A stretch of 64,000 nt of DNA from Arthrobacter endolithicus (GTDB lineage Bacteria; Actinomycetota; Actinomycetes; Actinomycetales; Micrococcaceae): the NCBI RefSeq assembly GCF_026627425.1, contig NZ_JAPNLH010000001.1:310001-374000 (forward strand), given 5' to 3'. This document shows positions 20,133-28,447 of the stretch, piece by piece. Every line of letters begins with the position of its first letter. Within the stretch, counting starts at the first letter, position 1. The notes beneath the pieces are model-generated. The model was not told the origin of the DNA, ran no database searches, and was given only the letters and a program-made list of their open reading frames with translations. The position numbers and the translations under genes are program-made.

Positions 20133-20273
20133 TCATTGTCCGGCCCATACCAACGGCGGCGTGAACGTCTCCTCATCCTTGACCGCGCTCTCATGCTTCC
20201 CGTAACCGAGGCGCTCGGTCATTTCCTTATCGAGCGCCGTCGTGATTGACGCCCTCGTTGACTGCGTCGTCAC
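20133..20273 (-). pseudogene. Remnant of an IS256 (Mutator) family transposase N-terminus
   Basis: The minus-strand frame encodes ITTALDKEMTERLGYGKHE, close to the conserved N-terminal ALxxEMxxHLGYxKxD block of Mutator-type transposases. The usual next block (GNSRNG) is absent and the frame stops after about 25 unrelated residues, so only a fragment survives. No terminal repeats are seen. It could be translated from GTG 20273 as a 46-residue peptide. Confidence 0.6.
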
Positions 20274-20485
20274 GGATCTGACCGGAGGGAGAGCCAGGCC
20301 TCGAAATCGTGCTTGCTCACGCGCAGGTGCCGCCCAATCCTGTAGGCGTGCGGGCCGATGCCCTTGGCCCGCCACTGGTAGAAGGTTTGCAGTGGGATTT
20401 GCAGGTCGTGACAGATCTCCATGGGGGAGAGCCACTGGGTGACGTCTGAATCGACGTGGCCATTGTTTTGGCTGTAGATGGTCAT
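20270..20485 (-). CDS. AlpA/excisionase-family helix-turn-helix protein
   Basis: A 71-residue protein starting at ATG 20485, eight bases after a GGAAGG site; a longer reading frame upstream is not needed. The core WLSPMEICHDLQIPLQTFYQWRAKGIGPHAYRIGRHLRVSKHDFEAWL, seen in two halves here as MEICHDLQIPLQTFYQW and GPHAYRIGRHLRV, is the HTH_17/AlpA pattern. Such proteins act as excisionases or as activators of integrase genes. It lies within the regulatory cluster beside the integrase. Confidence 0.85.
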   Translation of the reverse strand: MTIYSQNNGHVDSDVTQWLSPMEICHDLQIPLQTFYQWRAKGIGPHAYRIGRHLRVSKHDFEAWLSLRSDP

Positions 20486-20611
20486 CGCGGGTGCCTTCCC
20501 TCGGTCCTGCAAATGCTCGTTTGCCGGTGAGCTGGATTTGATACCTAACCATGGCTGGAATTGAGCATAACTACGTGACCACAACGAAGAAGGGGTCTTC
20601 GTCGTATCAGC

Positions 20612-20881
20612 TCACAGCCATGGAGCAAAGAAGTGGCGCACCTGTGCCAGTTCATCGAATACCTGGGGCGAGTCGACGGCATATGCGGGGCGGAAGTCCG
20701 CCGAAGTGGTGTCCGTGATGCCGACAATGCCGGCCTTCGAGAGGAGGTCAAGTGCCCTCGTAACTGTGACCGCATTGAGCGACAGGGCAGTGGATATCTC
20801 TCGGACGGTGGCAGGGCCGCCGGTGACCAGCATGTGCACGATTCGGCCGCGGGTCAGATTCATCAATACTGAGGGTTCCAT
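20612..20881 (-). CDS. ArsR-like winged helix-turn-helix regulator
   Basis: An 89-residue protein with ATG 20881 and GGGAG upstream. The fold is a winged helix: LTRGRIVHMLVTGGPATVREI then STALSLNAVTVTRALDLLSKAGIV as the recognition helix region, then a wing. No Cys-based metal site is visible, so the signal is unknown. It is similar in layout to the ArsR-like protein at 21869-22216, so the element encodes two such regulators. It is divergent from the hypothetical gene at 21042. Confidence 0.8.
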   Translation of the reverse strand: MEPSVLMNLTRGRIVHMLVTGGPATVREISTALSLNAVTVTRALDLLSKAGIVGITDTTSADFRPAYAVDSPQVFDELAQVRHFFAPWL

Positions 20882-21041
20882 GGAAAACGCTCCCTGGCGG
20901 CGTGCGAGACGCTTTTTGGATCTGTCTATTTTAGAAGTTACTCCGACTTAGTCATGGTGTAAATCCTGCCAATCGACATGACTGTGGATAACTGGTTGTG
21001 GTCATGGGCCGCGCCGACAGGATTCAGCGGGAGGTGACGTC

Positions 21042-21338
21042 GTGAACGAACATCCGCAAATTGAGGCATTCTTGGAGGCTGCGGCAAACATGCGCGACCA
21101 CCGGTACTGGGTGAGAAACCAGCAGGAGCAACTCGCTTTTCTCGGTGCACTCCGGGACGTCATGACCGAAGTTTGTTTTCACCTTGACCGCAATCAGGTC
21201 CTGGACCCTACAGGACTGATGGCCTTTGCGACTACAGCCGGAGTCCAGAGTGGCGCGCCGTGGTTGGAGGCCAGCGCAGAATCGGTACTTCTGCCATGTA
21301 TCGATGAAGTGATCCAACGATACCTTGCGGCGCTGTAG
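21042..21338 (+). CDS. Hypothetical protein
   Basis: A 98-residue acidic protein starting at GTG 21042 with GGGAGGTGAC ahead. It has no membrane segment or recognised motif; the sequence is mostly predicted helix (IEAFLEAAANMRDHRYW, VLLPCIDEVIQRYL). The next gene begins about 80 bp later on the same strand. Good ribosome site and codon use suggest it is real; function unknown. Confidence 0.6.
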   Translation: MNEHPQIEAFLEAAANMRDHRYWVRNQQEQLAFLGALRDVMTEVCFHLDRNQVLDPTGLMAFATTAGVQSGAPWLEASAESVLLPCIDEVIQRYLAAL

Positions 21339-21420
21339 CCCACGGACAATACTGGAGGAGACCCGGAGGCGTGGCCGAGCAGTATTGGCCAGCCGGCCCC
21401 GCCATCGTGAGGAGTCCGTC

Positions 21421-21921
21421 GTGAGTGCTGGAGGCGGCACTACATCTAACCAGCCGTCGCCTCAACTGGTTATGAGCAGGCGCATTAACCTGCTCTTGGA
21501 CGCTGCCGCAGAAAAGCGCGGCCACACTGTGCTCTTCCCGGAGATTAAAGCTGAGCTAGCCGCGCGAGGGGTGGGCATGTCACGGGCCCGATGGTTTTAC
21601 CTGAAGGACGGCACGGGCCCGTTGGTCAAGAATAAGAAAGTCTTGACGGCTATTTGTGGCATGTTCGACGTTGATCCGTCATATCTGCTGGACTTGGATT
21701 CAGTCGAACTTCCCGAGAGTATCCAGGCTAGGCTGGAATTCGTCAAAGCCCTACGGGCTGCCCGTGTTCAGGCTTTCGCTGCCCGCACGTTGGGTGACGT
21801 TTCGCCGGAGACCTTGAATGCGATCACAGAGTTCCTAAGCAGTGACATCTTGGCAAGAACTGATGGCGCTAAAGGTTCGGGGCCGTTAAGTACTGCAGGT
21901 GGGCTTCCAAAAGAACCCTAA
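21421..21921 (+). CDS. EspR-like XRE-family transcriptional regulator
   Basis: A 166-residue protein; GTG 21421 follows GAGGAG by six bases. Residues 18-90 hold the HTH of the EspR type: SRRINLLLDAAAEKRGHTVL, FPEIKAELAARGVGMSRARW, FYLKDGTGPL, then LTAICGMFDVDPSYLLD. EspR in mycobacteria is a nucleoid-associated regulator of ESX-1; ICE homologues probably control element genes. A C-terminal helical region may dimerise. Its 3' end overlaps the convergent ArsR-like gene by 53 bases. Confidence 0.78.
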   Translation: MSAGGGTTSNQPSPQLVMSRRINLLLDAAAEKRGHTVLFPEIKAELAARGVGMSRARWFYLKDGTGPLVKNKKVLTAICGMFDVDPSYLLDLDSVELPESIQARLEFVKALRAARVQAFAARTLGDVSPETLNAITEFLSSDILARTDGAKGSGPLSTAGGLPKEP

Positions 21922-22216
21922 TTCGGTCCGGATTGACTGAATACCTCGGTGCGCGGCCGTGCCGCCGCCCCGGTTCAACATCTGCACTGACAATTCCGGC
22001 ATCTTCGAGAAGCACCAAGTGCTTGGCAACGCTGGCGTCACTGGCATCCACGTGGGTCACGATTTCGCCTCGTGGCTCCGGGCCGTGTTCCAGCAGGTAG
22101 CGGATGATTTCATTGCGCGTGCGGTTGCCAAAGGTGGCGACTGCCAGCTCGACTTCGTATGACCAGTCGGTGGCTACTGGATGCGTGCTTCGGGGCATGT
22201 CTTCATTCTGCCCCAT
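21869..22216 (-). CDS. ArsR-like winged helix regulator
   Basis: A 115-residue protein read from ATG 22216; the longer open frame upstream overlaps the sigma-factor gene and is not likely coding. The winged helix is seen in ELAVATFGNRTRNEIIRYLL, GEIVTHVDASDASVAKHLVL and LLEDAGIVSADVEPGRRHG. The C-terminal PRYSVNPDRIRVLLEAHLQYL is the usual dimer helix. It is divergent from the sigma-like gene at 22304 and could regulate it from the 87-bp gap. Confidence 0.8.
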   Translation of the reverse strand: MGQNEDMPRSTHPVATDWSYEVELAVATFGNRTRNEIIRYLLEHGPEPRGEIVTHVDASDASVAKHLVLLEDAGIVSADVEPGRRHGRAPRYSVNPDRIRVLLEAHLQYLTAPNL

Positions 22217-22303
22217 AGATGTCAACAGGGTAAGAATGACCCCTTGACAATATATTCCTGATACTTGGACACTATAAATATTACTTTTTGAAGAGGGTTG
22301 TCC

Positions 22304-23371
22304 GTGATTGTTGACCACGCCCAGCCCGCTGTGTCCGGCACCTGTCGGAATGATCTTGCCGCCACCAACGGTGTCCCCAAGATCTTCCGCGTAACGTCCA
22401 ACGGCGTCGCGCTCGATATTCAGGCAACACACGAAGCGGTGATCATCATGGGTCCTTGGACCAGCGAAGCTCTTGAAACACCTGACACCACCACAGTTGA
22501 TCTGTCCCTCACCCGTTCACCCGACCACGACATCCCTGTCGACCAGCTGATGCGGGCTGTCGAGGGCGTTCGTCCCTATGTGAAGATTCATCTGGGCAAG
22601 TTTGGGTTCTGTGACGACGTGGACGACGTATTGCAGGACATCCGCTTTGCCGCGTGGCAGGGTACTGTGCGCGGCACCTACCGAGCCGTTCCTGGGGTGA
22701 AGTTTGATGCTTGGGTCCAGGGGATTGCCTGCAACCTGTGCGCACATCATGTCCGACGCAGCATCGCCAAGTCGGCGCTACCGCTGGACGAGCAGTATGA
22801 ATCCGGCGTCAACAGTCTGACGGACATCCACATGATGCGTCTTGATGAGCAATCAATCAACCACGTCTGGGCCACGGAGGTTTTGCAGTTTGTTAAAACG
22901 CGTGTACCTGAACGCACTTGGGAACTCGCCCTGAACAATCTTTCCGGTCGGAAGACTGAACCACTCACTGCGCCGGCCATCGGCGCATCAGCCCGCACGT
23001 GCTGGCACGCCATCTTCGTGGTGCGCCAGATGGCACTGACTGTGAGCCACGCCCTGGATGTCGATCCGCAGCAGATTGTTGACCTCGCAACTTTGCGAAC
23101 CTCTACTGTTGCTACACTTCCGAACCCTCTGCTCCAGCTCATTGCCGGCGACGTCGTTCTGCCGGCTGTGCTGGGCAACGCCCGAGCCGCCGCCGTCGCC
23201 GGTGTAGCCGAAAAGGCTGGCGTCAGCGTGCGCTACGTCAAGGTGCAAGTCGGGTTGGTACGCAGCCTTGTGATGGCCGCCGAGGAAATTCTGCGCGCTG
23301 GCACCGGGATTGAAGATTCCGTCATCGAAACGCCTGTTGCCTCGACAGTACACTCCCTGTCCAAGGCCTGA
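22304..23371 (+). CDS. Divergent sigma-70-like (ECF-type) sigma factor
   Basis: A 355-residue protein. GTG 22304 is preferred because AAGAGGG lies seven bases upstream; TTG 22298 is possible. An N-terminal ~75 residues of unknown fold precede a sigma region 2-like block (RPYVKIHLGKFGFCDDVDD, VLQDIRFAAWQGTVRG, FDAWVQGIACNLCAHHVRRS). A weaker region 4-like HTH follows (LALNNLSGRKTEPL, APAIGASARTCWHAI). The last ~110 residues contain another helical repeat that may be a second HTH (GVAEKAGVSVRYVKVQVGLV). It could direct RNA polymerase to ICE transfer promoters; that role is inferred from its position just ahead of the T4SS genes. Confidence 0.65.
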   Translation: MIVDHAQPAVSGTCRNDLAATNGVPKIFRVTSNGVALDIQATHEAVIIMGPWTSEALETPDTTTVDLSLTRSPDHDIPVDQLMRAVEGVRPYVKIHLGKFGFCDDVDDVLQDIRFAAWQGTVRGTYRAVPGVKFDAWVQGIACNLCAHHVRRSIAKSALPLDEQYESGVNSLTDIHMMRLDEQSINHVWATEVLQFVKTRVPERTWELALNNLSGRKTEPLTAPAIGASARTCWHAIFVVRQMALTVSHALDVDPQQIVDLATLRTSTVATLPNPLLQLIAGDVVLPAVLGNARAAAVAGVAEKAGVSVRYVKVQVGLVRSLVMAAEEILRAGTGIEDSVIETPVASTVHSLSKA

Positions 23372-23397
23372 TCAGCACAGGACGATGAGGTGGAACC

Positions 23398-24126
23398 ATG
23401 AACGTGGGGTGGTTGACACGCAGAGGCAAGCCAAGCCGACGTCGGGCATGGATCCTGTTGCTGGTGACTGTTCTTGCTGTTGCCGGTATAGCAGTGGTGC
23501 TGTCGCTTCAGATGCCAGGGGCGGCTCCCGAGACGACTGACAAGGCTCCGTCGAGTACGCCCCTGACTTCACATTCACCCGCTGCACCCACTGCAGTGGC
23601 GCAGGCTCCGGCAACAAGCACGCCATCGGAGCCGCCGGAAGTTTCAGCTGATGAACCGTCCGCCCTGGACTTTCGCCAATTGGCCACAACGGCTGCCCGC
23701 ACGATCTACACATGGGATACGCGCAGGGCCACCTACTCGCAAACTTATGGAAGGATTCGCGCCTGGTGGCATGTACTGCCTGATAGCTCAAACCCGTTGA
23801 CAGTCTTTGCCGAGCAATTCGAAGCCACGGGGACCAACGCCGCAGCATTTGCGTCCCTCACCGGGGCTCATGGATACCGCACAGCCAAAGCCATAAATTC
23901 GACGTGCGACGCGCAACTGGTCCAATTAGTCCAGTACCCCGCGCCTTGGGATGGCCTGCATGTCTGCACGGTCACCTTGGCCGTGACGGAGCACGCAACC
24001 TCGGGCACTAACAGCTATACGGCTCCCATAAGCGTCGTCGTGAACTGCCCGCCTGCCACCACAGCTCCGGCTGATCACTGCGAGATGGTGGCGTTCTACG
24101 CGTCGCCCGACCGAATCGTGTACTGA
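23398..24126 (+). CDS. Membrane-anchored T4SS accessory protein (VirB8/TcpC-like position)
   Basis: A 242-residue protein with a basic N-terminus and one membrane helix (WILLLVTVLAVAGIAVVLSL, residues 21-40), a Pro/Thr/Ala-rich linker to ~90, then an exported domain with four Cys, of which CTV and NCPP may pair. The domain's position and length fit the extracellular domain of VirB8/TcpC-type proteins of Gram-positive conjugation systems, but I cannot trace a clear motif. It overlaps the NlpC/P60 gene by one base, so both are made together. Confidence 0.6.
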   Translation: MNVGWLTRRGKPSRRRAWILLLVTVLAVAGIAVVLSLQMPGAAPETTDKAPSSTPLTSHSPAAPTAVAQAPATSTPSEPPEVSADEPSALDFRQLATTAARTIYTWDTRRATYSQTYGRIRAWWHVLPDSSNPLTVFAEQFEATGTNAAAFASLTGAHGYRTAKAINSTCDAQLVQLVQYPAPWDGLHVCTVTLAVTEHATSGTNSYTAPISVVVNCPPATTAPADHCEMVAFYASPDRIVY

Positions 24127-25235
24127 TGCCGGTCCCGGCGCTCCTTCTGGGAGTCATCAAGAAGCGAGCAGCACTGCGATTGCTTGGCGCGACCGCCAGC
24201 GCGTTGGTGCTGTGTTGTGTCATGGCCTTCTGCGGGTCAATAGCTTTGGTGGCGTTCGCCTCTCAAAGAACGACGGCGGGATGTAACGTCGCCGCTACCG
24301 GTACGGGTGCGGCGGTATCCATCGCGATACCTGGCCAAACTCCGGTTATGTTGAGCGCTTCACAGGCAACTGTGGCGAAGTCCTACATTGCCGTCGGCCG
24401 CACCCGGGCAGTCCCAGATGACGGCATCGTGATTGCCCTTATGATGGCGCTGCAAGAATCTGGGCTGCAGATGCTGGCCAACGCCTCTGTGGCCGAGTCC
24501 CTGAATCTTCCTCACGACGGCGTGGGCAATGACCACGATTCCGTTGGCAGCGCTCAGCAGCGACCTTCAGCAGGATGGGGGAGCGTCGCTGAGCTTATGC
24601 AGTCGGCCTACAATGCTGAAGCCTTTTATGGCGGACCGCAGGGCCCCAACCGCGGATCCCCGCGGGGCCTTTTGGATGTCCAGGGCTGGCAGCAGATGGA
24701 TAAAGGCACCGCAGCCCAGGCGGTTCAAGGATCTACGTTTCCAGAGCGGTACGCCAAGTGGAGGCTCGAGGCTCAAGCAATTCTGGAGGGGCTTGGTGCT
24801 TCTATGGCACCGGTGGGGTGCAGTCCCGACAAATTAGTAGTCGCCCAACCCACGGTCCCGTCTAGTCTGAGTCAGATTCGACGTGAAATCCTTGCCTATG
24901 CCCAGCAAGGAGTTGGCGGCGCATACGTCTGGGGCGGCACGGCATTCAAAGCCTGGGACTGCTCCGGATACGTCCAATGGGTCTACGGCCAGGCCGGCGT
25001 CCAGCTACCTCGAACAGAACAGTGGACGGCGGGGACACTCACCACCGTCCCGCAGCCGGGTGATCTCGTCGTACAGAATCCCGATGGTCCCAACCACTGG
25101 GGCCACGTCGGCATCTACGCCGGCAACGGCATGATGTACAGCGCATTGAACCCTGTTGTGGGGACATTGCTGCATCCACTCGCGTGGAATGGAGGCACGG
25201 CCTACTTTGACCTAGGCTTGCTGTCTGGCAAATAG
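24126..25235 (+). CDS. NlpC/P60 peptidoglycan hydrolase of the conjugation apparatus
   Basis: A 369-residue membrane-anchored hydrolase. A helix at residues 18-46 (ALVLCCVMAFCGSIALVAF) anchors it. The middle part (residues 80-220) with MMALQESGLQMLANASV resembles the soluble lytic/VirB1-like domain. The C-terminal NlpC/P60 domain holds the catalytic Cys in AWDCSGYVQWVYGQAG and His in NHWGHVGIYAGNGM. Such two-domain enzymes open the wall for mating pores in Gram-positive ICEs. The start codon overlaps the previous stop (TGATG). Confidence 0.88.
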   Translation: MPVPALLLGVIKKRAALRLLGATASALVLCCVMAFCGSIALVAFASQRTTAGCNVAATGTGAAVSIAIPGQTPVMLSASQATVAKSYIAVGRTRAVPDDGIVIALMMALQESGLQMLANASVAESLNLPHDGVGNDHDSVGSAQQRPSAGWGSVAELMQSAYNAEAFYGGPQGPNRGSPRGLLDVQGWQQMDKGTAAQAVQGSTFPERYAKWRLEAQAILEGLGASMAPVGCSPDKLVVAQPTVPSSLSQIRREILAYAQQGVGGAYVWGGTAFKAWDCSGYVQWVYGQAGVQLPRTEQWTAGTLTTVPQPGDLVVQNPDGPNHWGHVGIYAGNGMMYSALNPVVGTLLHPLAWNGGTAYFDLGLLSGK

Positions 25236-25282
25236 GAGGTCATTGGTGACGCTGGTGAGTTGATGTCGGGAAAATAAGTCGT

Positions 25283-25699
25283 TTGGAGTTCGGCACATTG
25301 AGGCGGCGTTCTGTGTTCGCTTGGTGGCGCTTGGGCGTTGCCATTGAGACGCCAGCGGTCCCGCGGAATGCGGCTGGCGCCGCGATCGAAATGTCGACAC
25401 CGGCGTCTGTGCAGAGCCCCGTGAGCTGGACCGCCTGGCACGAGACCAGGAGCCGGTACCGGCTCCGCAATGACTCAACGCACTCCGGCGCGACCGCGAA
25501 ACTGACCGGATTCAGGGACGTCACGCCTGGCGGCGACGCCGCCGCCAGCTATCAAGGCGCTCTGCCGATTGACCTTGCGGCCAACGAGTCGATCCCGTTC
25601 ACGATCGATAAGTCCCTCGTCAGCCCAAGCGTCACCGCAATCGAGCTGACCTGGGAAGACAGCGACGGCACCGAACGCAGGCGCACGCTCTACATCTAG
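25283..25699 (+). CDS. Hypothetical protein with probable beta-sandwich domain
   Basis: An open frame of 138 residues; GTG 25313, nine bases after GAGG, is the more likely start than TTG 25283. The C-terminal 90 residues alternate short strands with polar turns (SRYRLRNDSTHSGATAKLTG, TAIELTWEDSDGTERRRTLY), the pattern of an immunoglobulin-like or carbohydrate-binding beta sandwich. No signal peptide or catalytic residues are visible. It follows the NlpC/P60 gene and may belong to the same transcript; function unknown. Confidence 0.5.
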   Translation: MEFGTLRRRSVFAWWRLGVAIETPAVPRNAAGAAIEMSTPASVQSPVSWTAWHETRSRYRLRNDSTHSGATAKLTGFRDVTPGGDAAASYQGALPIDLAANESIPFTIDKSLVSPSVTAIELTWEDSDGTERRRTLYI

Positions 25700-25795
25700 C
25701 CGTATCGTGACGAACCGTCGTCACGCCCTGCGGGGACCAGCATCGGCTACCCGTATGCTGAACCTATGCCAGGCATCATTGGTCACACCTCCGGT

Positions 25796-26119
25796 TCAGA
25801 CAGCCATCGTGGCCCAGATGAGACCGGCAGTGCACACGACCAGGCCGACTGTCGCCGCGACGAGGGCCCAAGAGGTGATTCGAATTCGCTCGGACATCTG
25901 CTGATCGAGTCTGGCACGCTGCTCTATTACCCAGACATCTAGTGATGCCTGTGCACCCCAGGAGACCTGTTGGCCACCGATGTGACGCAAGAGCGCGCCA
26001 ATTCTCTCCAGGTCCTCGGCCGTGGGCTCGGAAACCCGGTGGGATATCTGTGTTCGTCGCATGCTCAAGGATCGCTTTAAGCCGACGAACGCATCCTCGG
26101 ATGACCATACGTGCGCCAT
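25796..26119 (-). CDS. Small membrane protein of unknown function
   Basis: A 107-residue protein with one clear C-terminal membrane helix (WALVAATVGLVVCTAGLIWA, residues 83-102), leaving a charged cytoplasmic N-terminal domain with predicted helices (EDLERIGALLRHIGGQQ). No family is recognised. It stands alone on the minus strand between the NlpC operon and the next minus-strand gene. Confidence 0.55.
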   Translation of the reverse strand: MAHVWSSEDAFVGLKRSLSMRRTQISHRVSEPTAEDLERIGALLRHIGGQQVSWGAQASLDVWVIEQRARLDQQMSERIRITSWALVAATVGLVVCTAGLIWATMAV

Positions 26120-26229
26120 GACTGTACATCAGCGGTCAGCCCAAGTTGAAAGCTGACCTCAGTTGGCCCCCACCGCGAACTGTGGCCCAATAGTTGGCTT
26201 CGGGGCCGCTGGCCGTCGTTGTCATACAG

Positions 26230-26964
26230 TCATACTTGGTCGACTTTGGCCTGGTCAATCCAACGGGCTAGCAGGCTGAAGGCTGCCAGTTGCTCAAGAG
26301 CAAGTTGCTCCTCGCCTCCTTCGCTTTCCTGTGGCTTGTGCATGCCAGGATTACGGATCCCTGTGTAGAGCCCATCCGCAAAGGATCGAGCGCCCCGGTG
26401 AAGATTCTGATATGTCTTTCCCCCGTCGTCCTCCGTAAGTCTGAGGCGCGGTGCACCTTCTTTTGGCCCGTCCATCGAGAACGCCTCATTGAAAAGCGCC
26501 GTCTCAGATACGTCCATACGCCCCAGCTTTGCTTGAGTCTCAGCGTTGACGCGGATCGCGGCCTGCATCACAGCTTGATGATAATGCCCTGTATTCCAGT
26601 AGGTCCTGCCGTTTTCCCATGCCCACGGGTGCAGATTAGCCGCGTCCATATCCGGAGCGTTATCCCCTAGATTCTCGGCAAGCTCCGCCGCCCTCTGCAC
26701 CGCAGCCCTGGCTCTTGAGGCTTGGTCTCGGAGCCAAGTAAACCTCACGTCCTTCTCCGGTCGATCTTGTCTCCAACCAGGCAGAACACGGTCGAGAATC
26801 TGCTCCACCACGTGCGCGCGCTGTGATGCTTCAGTTTGCGACCCGCGCATGTGTGTTCCAAAAACTACGACTCCACCGCCGCTATTGTCGTAGCCGACCT
26901 GGTCGGTCACACGTAGAAACTGGTCAATTTCCTTGGTCGCCCATTCATGGTTCAACTTGGTCAT
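26230..26964 (-). CDS. Ymh-type protein (TIGR02391 family), possible HEPN-related abortive factor
   Basis: A 244-residue protein; the start ATG 26964 is chosen because AGGA lies eight bases upstream. The C-terminal half contains LHPWAWENGRTYWNTGHYHQAV and the signature GLYTGIRNPGMHK, matching the Hypoth_Ymh/TIGR02391 pattern with a long alpha-helical bundle and the RNPxxH motif. RNPxxH resembles the RxxxxH of HEPN ribonucleases, and family members are frequent on plasmids and in restriction loci. The N-terminal half is unassigned. A defence or toxin role is inference; no partner antitoxin is seen beside it. Confidence 0.72.
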   Translation of the reverse strand: MTKLNHEWATKEIDQFLRVTDQVGYDNSGGGVVVFGTHMRGSQTEASQRAHVVEQILDRVLPGWRQDRPEKDVRFTWLRDQASRARAAVQRAAELAENLGDNAPDMDAANLHPWAWENGRTYWNTGHYHQAVMQAAIRVNAETQAKLGRMDVSETALFNEAFSMDGPKEGAPRLRLTEDDGGKTYQNLHRGARSFADGLYTGIRNPGMHKPQESEGGEEQLALEQLAAFSLLARWIDQAKVDQV

Positions 26965-27280
26965 ACAACCATCCTGCCCTGTCATGCCGACTCGCTTCGA
27001 CGGGCTTGGTTCGGAGCGCGAGTAGAAGGAGGGCGATGCCCCGCGAAGGTTGCCTAAACACTACACGCCAAACCGTCTCGTATCCCTATGGATATAAGAC
27101 ATCGCACCGACCGAACGAGGCCGACGACGGAGTGCTCCAATTTTCGAGGAGTGGCATGTTCGCCCTCGGCCGGCGATTCCCATAACTATGCCTCGAAACT
27201 AACTATGTCTCGAAACCTTCCGGCTGAATTGGGGTCTCCACCGTTGGTTGCGAGACACATAGGAGGAGCCCCTGATAAAG
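26965..27280. other. Non-coding stretch before the nested mobile elements
   Basis: About 315 bp with no convincing gene. It contains the near-direct repeat aactatg-c/t-ctcgaaac (around 27184 and 27202) and gagacacataggaggagccc, an AGGAGG ribosome site for the broken recombinase whose first codons (encoding IKLIGYTR) run up to 27297. Confidence 0.5.
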
Positions 27281-27328
27281 CTGATCGGATACACCCGATA
27301 TGTGGGCATGAGACACGTCCAGCCTGGT
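27281..27328 (+). repeat. 48-bp direct repeat, copy 1 (host gene start plus left end of insertion element)
   Basis: Identical to 34073-34120. Positions 27281-27297 encode LIGYTR, the first residues of a serine recombinase gene. At 27298 the sequence switches to the element end atatgtgggcatgagacacg. The second copy shows the same switch at 34090. Confidence 0.9.
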
Positions 27329-27363
27329 GCGTGCCTCACGGTTTCTACACTGACGCTTTAGGC

Positions 27364-27951
27364 CTAAGGGCGGGTTTGGCCGGTTGTCTGCATTGCCCGG
27401 TACAGCGTGGCTCGGCTCCATCCGACGAGTTCAGCGGCTTGCTGCGCTGTTTTGCCTTCGGCGCGGGCACTGGCCGCGATCTTCAACTTTTCGGCCGTCA
27501 CTACTGGATTGTTCGGTGGGCGGCCAAAAACGGTACCGGCGCCCCTGGCTGCTGCGATGCCGGCATTCACCCGCTCCACGATGAGTTCCCGCTCGTACTC
27601 GGCCAAGGTGGAGAGCATGTTCAACATCAGCCGGCCGGTGGTTGTGTCCGGGTCAATCCCGTCGGCGATCGAGCGGACCGTGATTCCCTAGGTCCGGAGC
27701 TCGTTGACGGTGTTCAGGACATCGAGCAGGGATCGGCCGAGCCGGTCGATGCGCCACACCACTATGGTGTCCCCGTTTTGGGCGTAGCTCATGAGTTTTT
27801 GCATGCCGGGCCAGCTTTTGGCTTCCTTGCTTCCGGAAGTCACATCGGAGTAGATGTCCCGGGCCTGGACACCTGCGAAGGTGAGGGCATCACGTTGGAG
27901 CTGGTCGTCCTGCCCGGCGGTGCTGATCCGTGTATATCCCAGATGTGTCAT
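27364..27951 (-). pseudogene. Serine recombinase (resolvase/invertase type) with an in-frame TAG stop
   Basis: Translated from ATG 27951, the frame gives THLGYTRISTAGQDDQLQRD with the catalytic Ser (R-I-S), then WRIDRLGRSLLDVL with the conserved DRLGRS. A TAG at 27688-27690 then interrupts it, and the same frame resumes as GITVRSIADGID, LMLNMLSTLAEYERELIVER and an HTH (TAQQAAELVGWSRATLYRAM). The total of 196 codons is full length for Hin/TnpR-type enzymes. One substitution (for example CAG to TAG) explains the break. It may be inactive, or made by readthrough. It belongs to the outer element (27298-36097). Confidence 0.85.
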
Positions 27952-28055
27952 ACAACCCAGCGTGCCTCATCAATCCTGAAAATCAGGGCGGAGACGCGCC
28001 AACCCATGAGACGACTTACCAAGACAGGCGGAGTCCCCTGAATCTCGGGAGAATG

Positions 28056-28154
28056 TGTCATTTTCAGAAGGCGAGTGCACAAACGTCAGGAGTCATGTTC
28101 ACTGGCCTGATTTTTCAGAAGTGCTCTGCACAGAATTTCAGAAGTCGGCAGCAC
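28056..28154 (+). repeat. Left terminal repeats of the Tn402-like transposon
   Basis: A 25-bp terminal repeat (28056-28080) is followed by related 19-20-bp repeats at 28083-28102, 28113-28131 and 28136-28154, each a version of tttcagaag-N5-tgcac. In the family these bind the TniA transposase. Confidence 0.85.
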
Positions 28155-28447
28155 ATTCCTCCCTGCCCGTAGGGGGAACGCTCAGCGGGACTAGTACGGC
28201 GCGGCGTTTCTCAAAGGGATCCTTGACCGGACGCTCGCTGTCCGGCGGCATGACCAGCTTGACAGCTCGAGGTGACGGCGGCGCAATAACGGCTTCCTCG
28301 GAGGTCCGGGCCGTCGATGTGGGTGAGCCACCGGTTGATCTCGCAGCCCAGCGTGCTGAGGCCGAGCCGGGCGATGGCGCTACAACGACACACGCCGTAC
28401 CTCATGCAATGCGCCGCTCCGGCGGCTCGGCGCGGGAGGATTGGACT

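Noticed and set aside
20133-20552. A 139-residue protein overlapping the AlpA-like gene
   Set aside because: Only the last ~25 residues look like protein (Mutator transposase); the rest is antisense-like to the AlpA gene.
22244-22303. TTGACA / TATAAA promoter before the sigma-like gene
   Set aside because: The hexamers are about 23 bp apart, too far for a normal promoter, so I do not annotate it.
28055-28447. N-terminal extension of the membrane protein at 28448
   Set aside because: The extension translates the transposon end repeats and has no ribosome site at its start.
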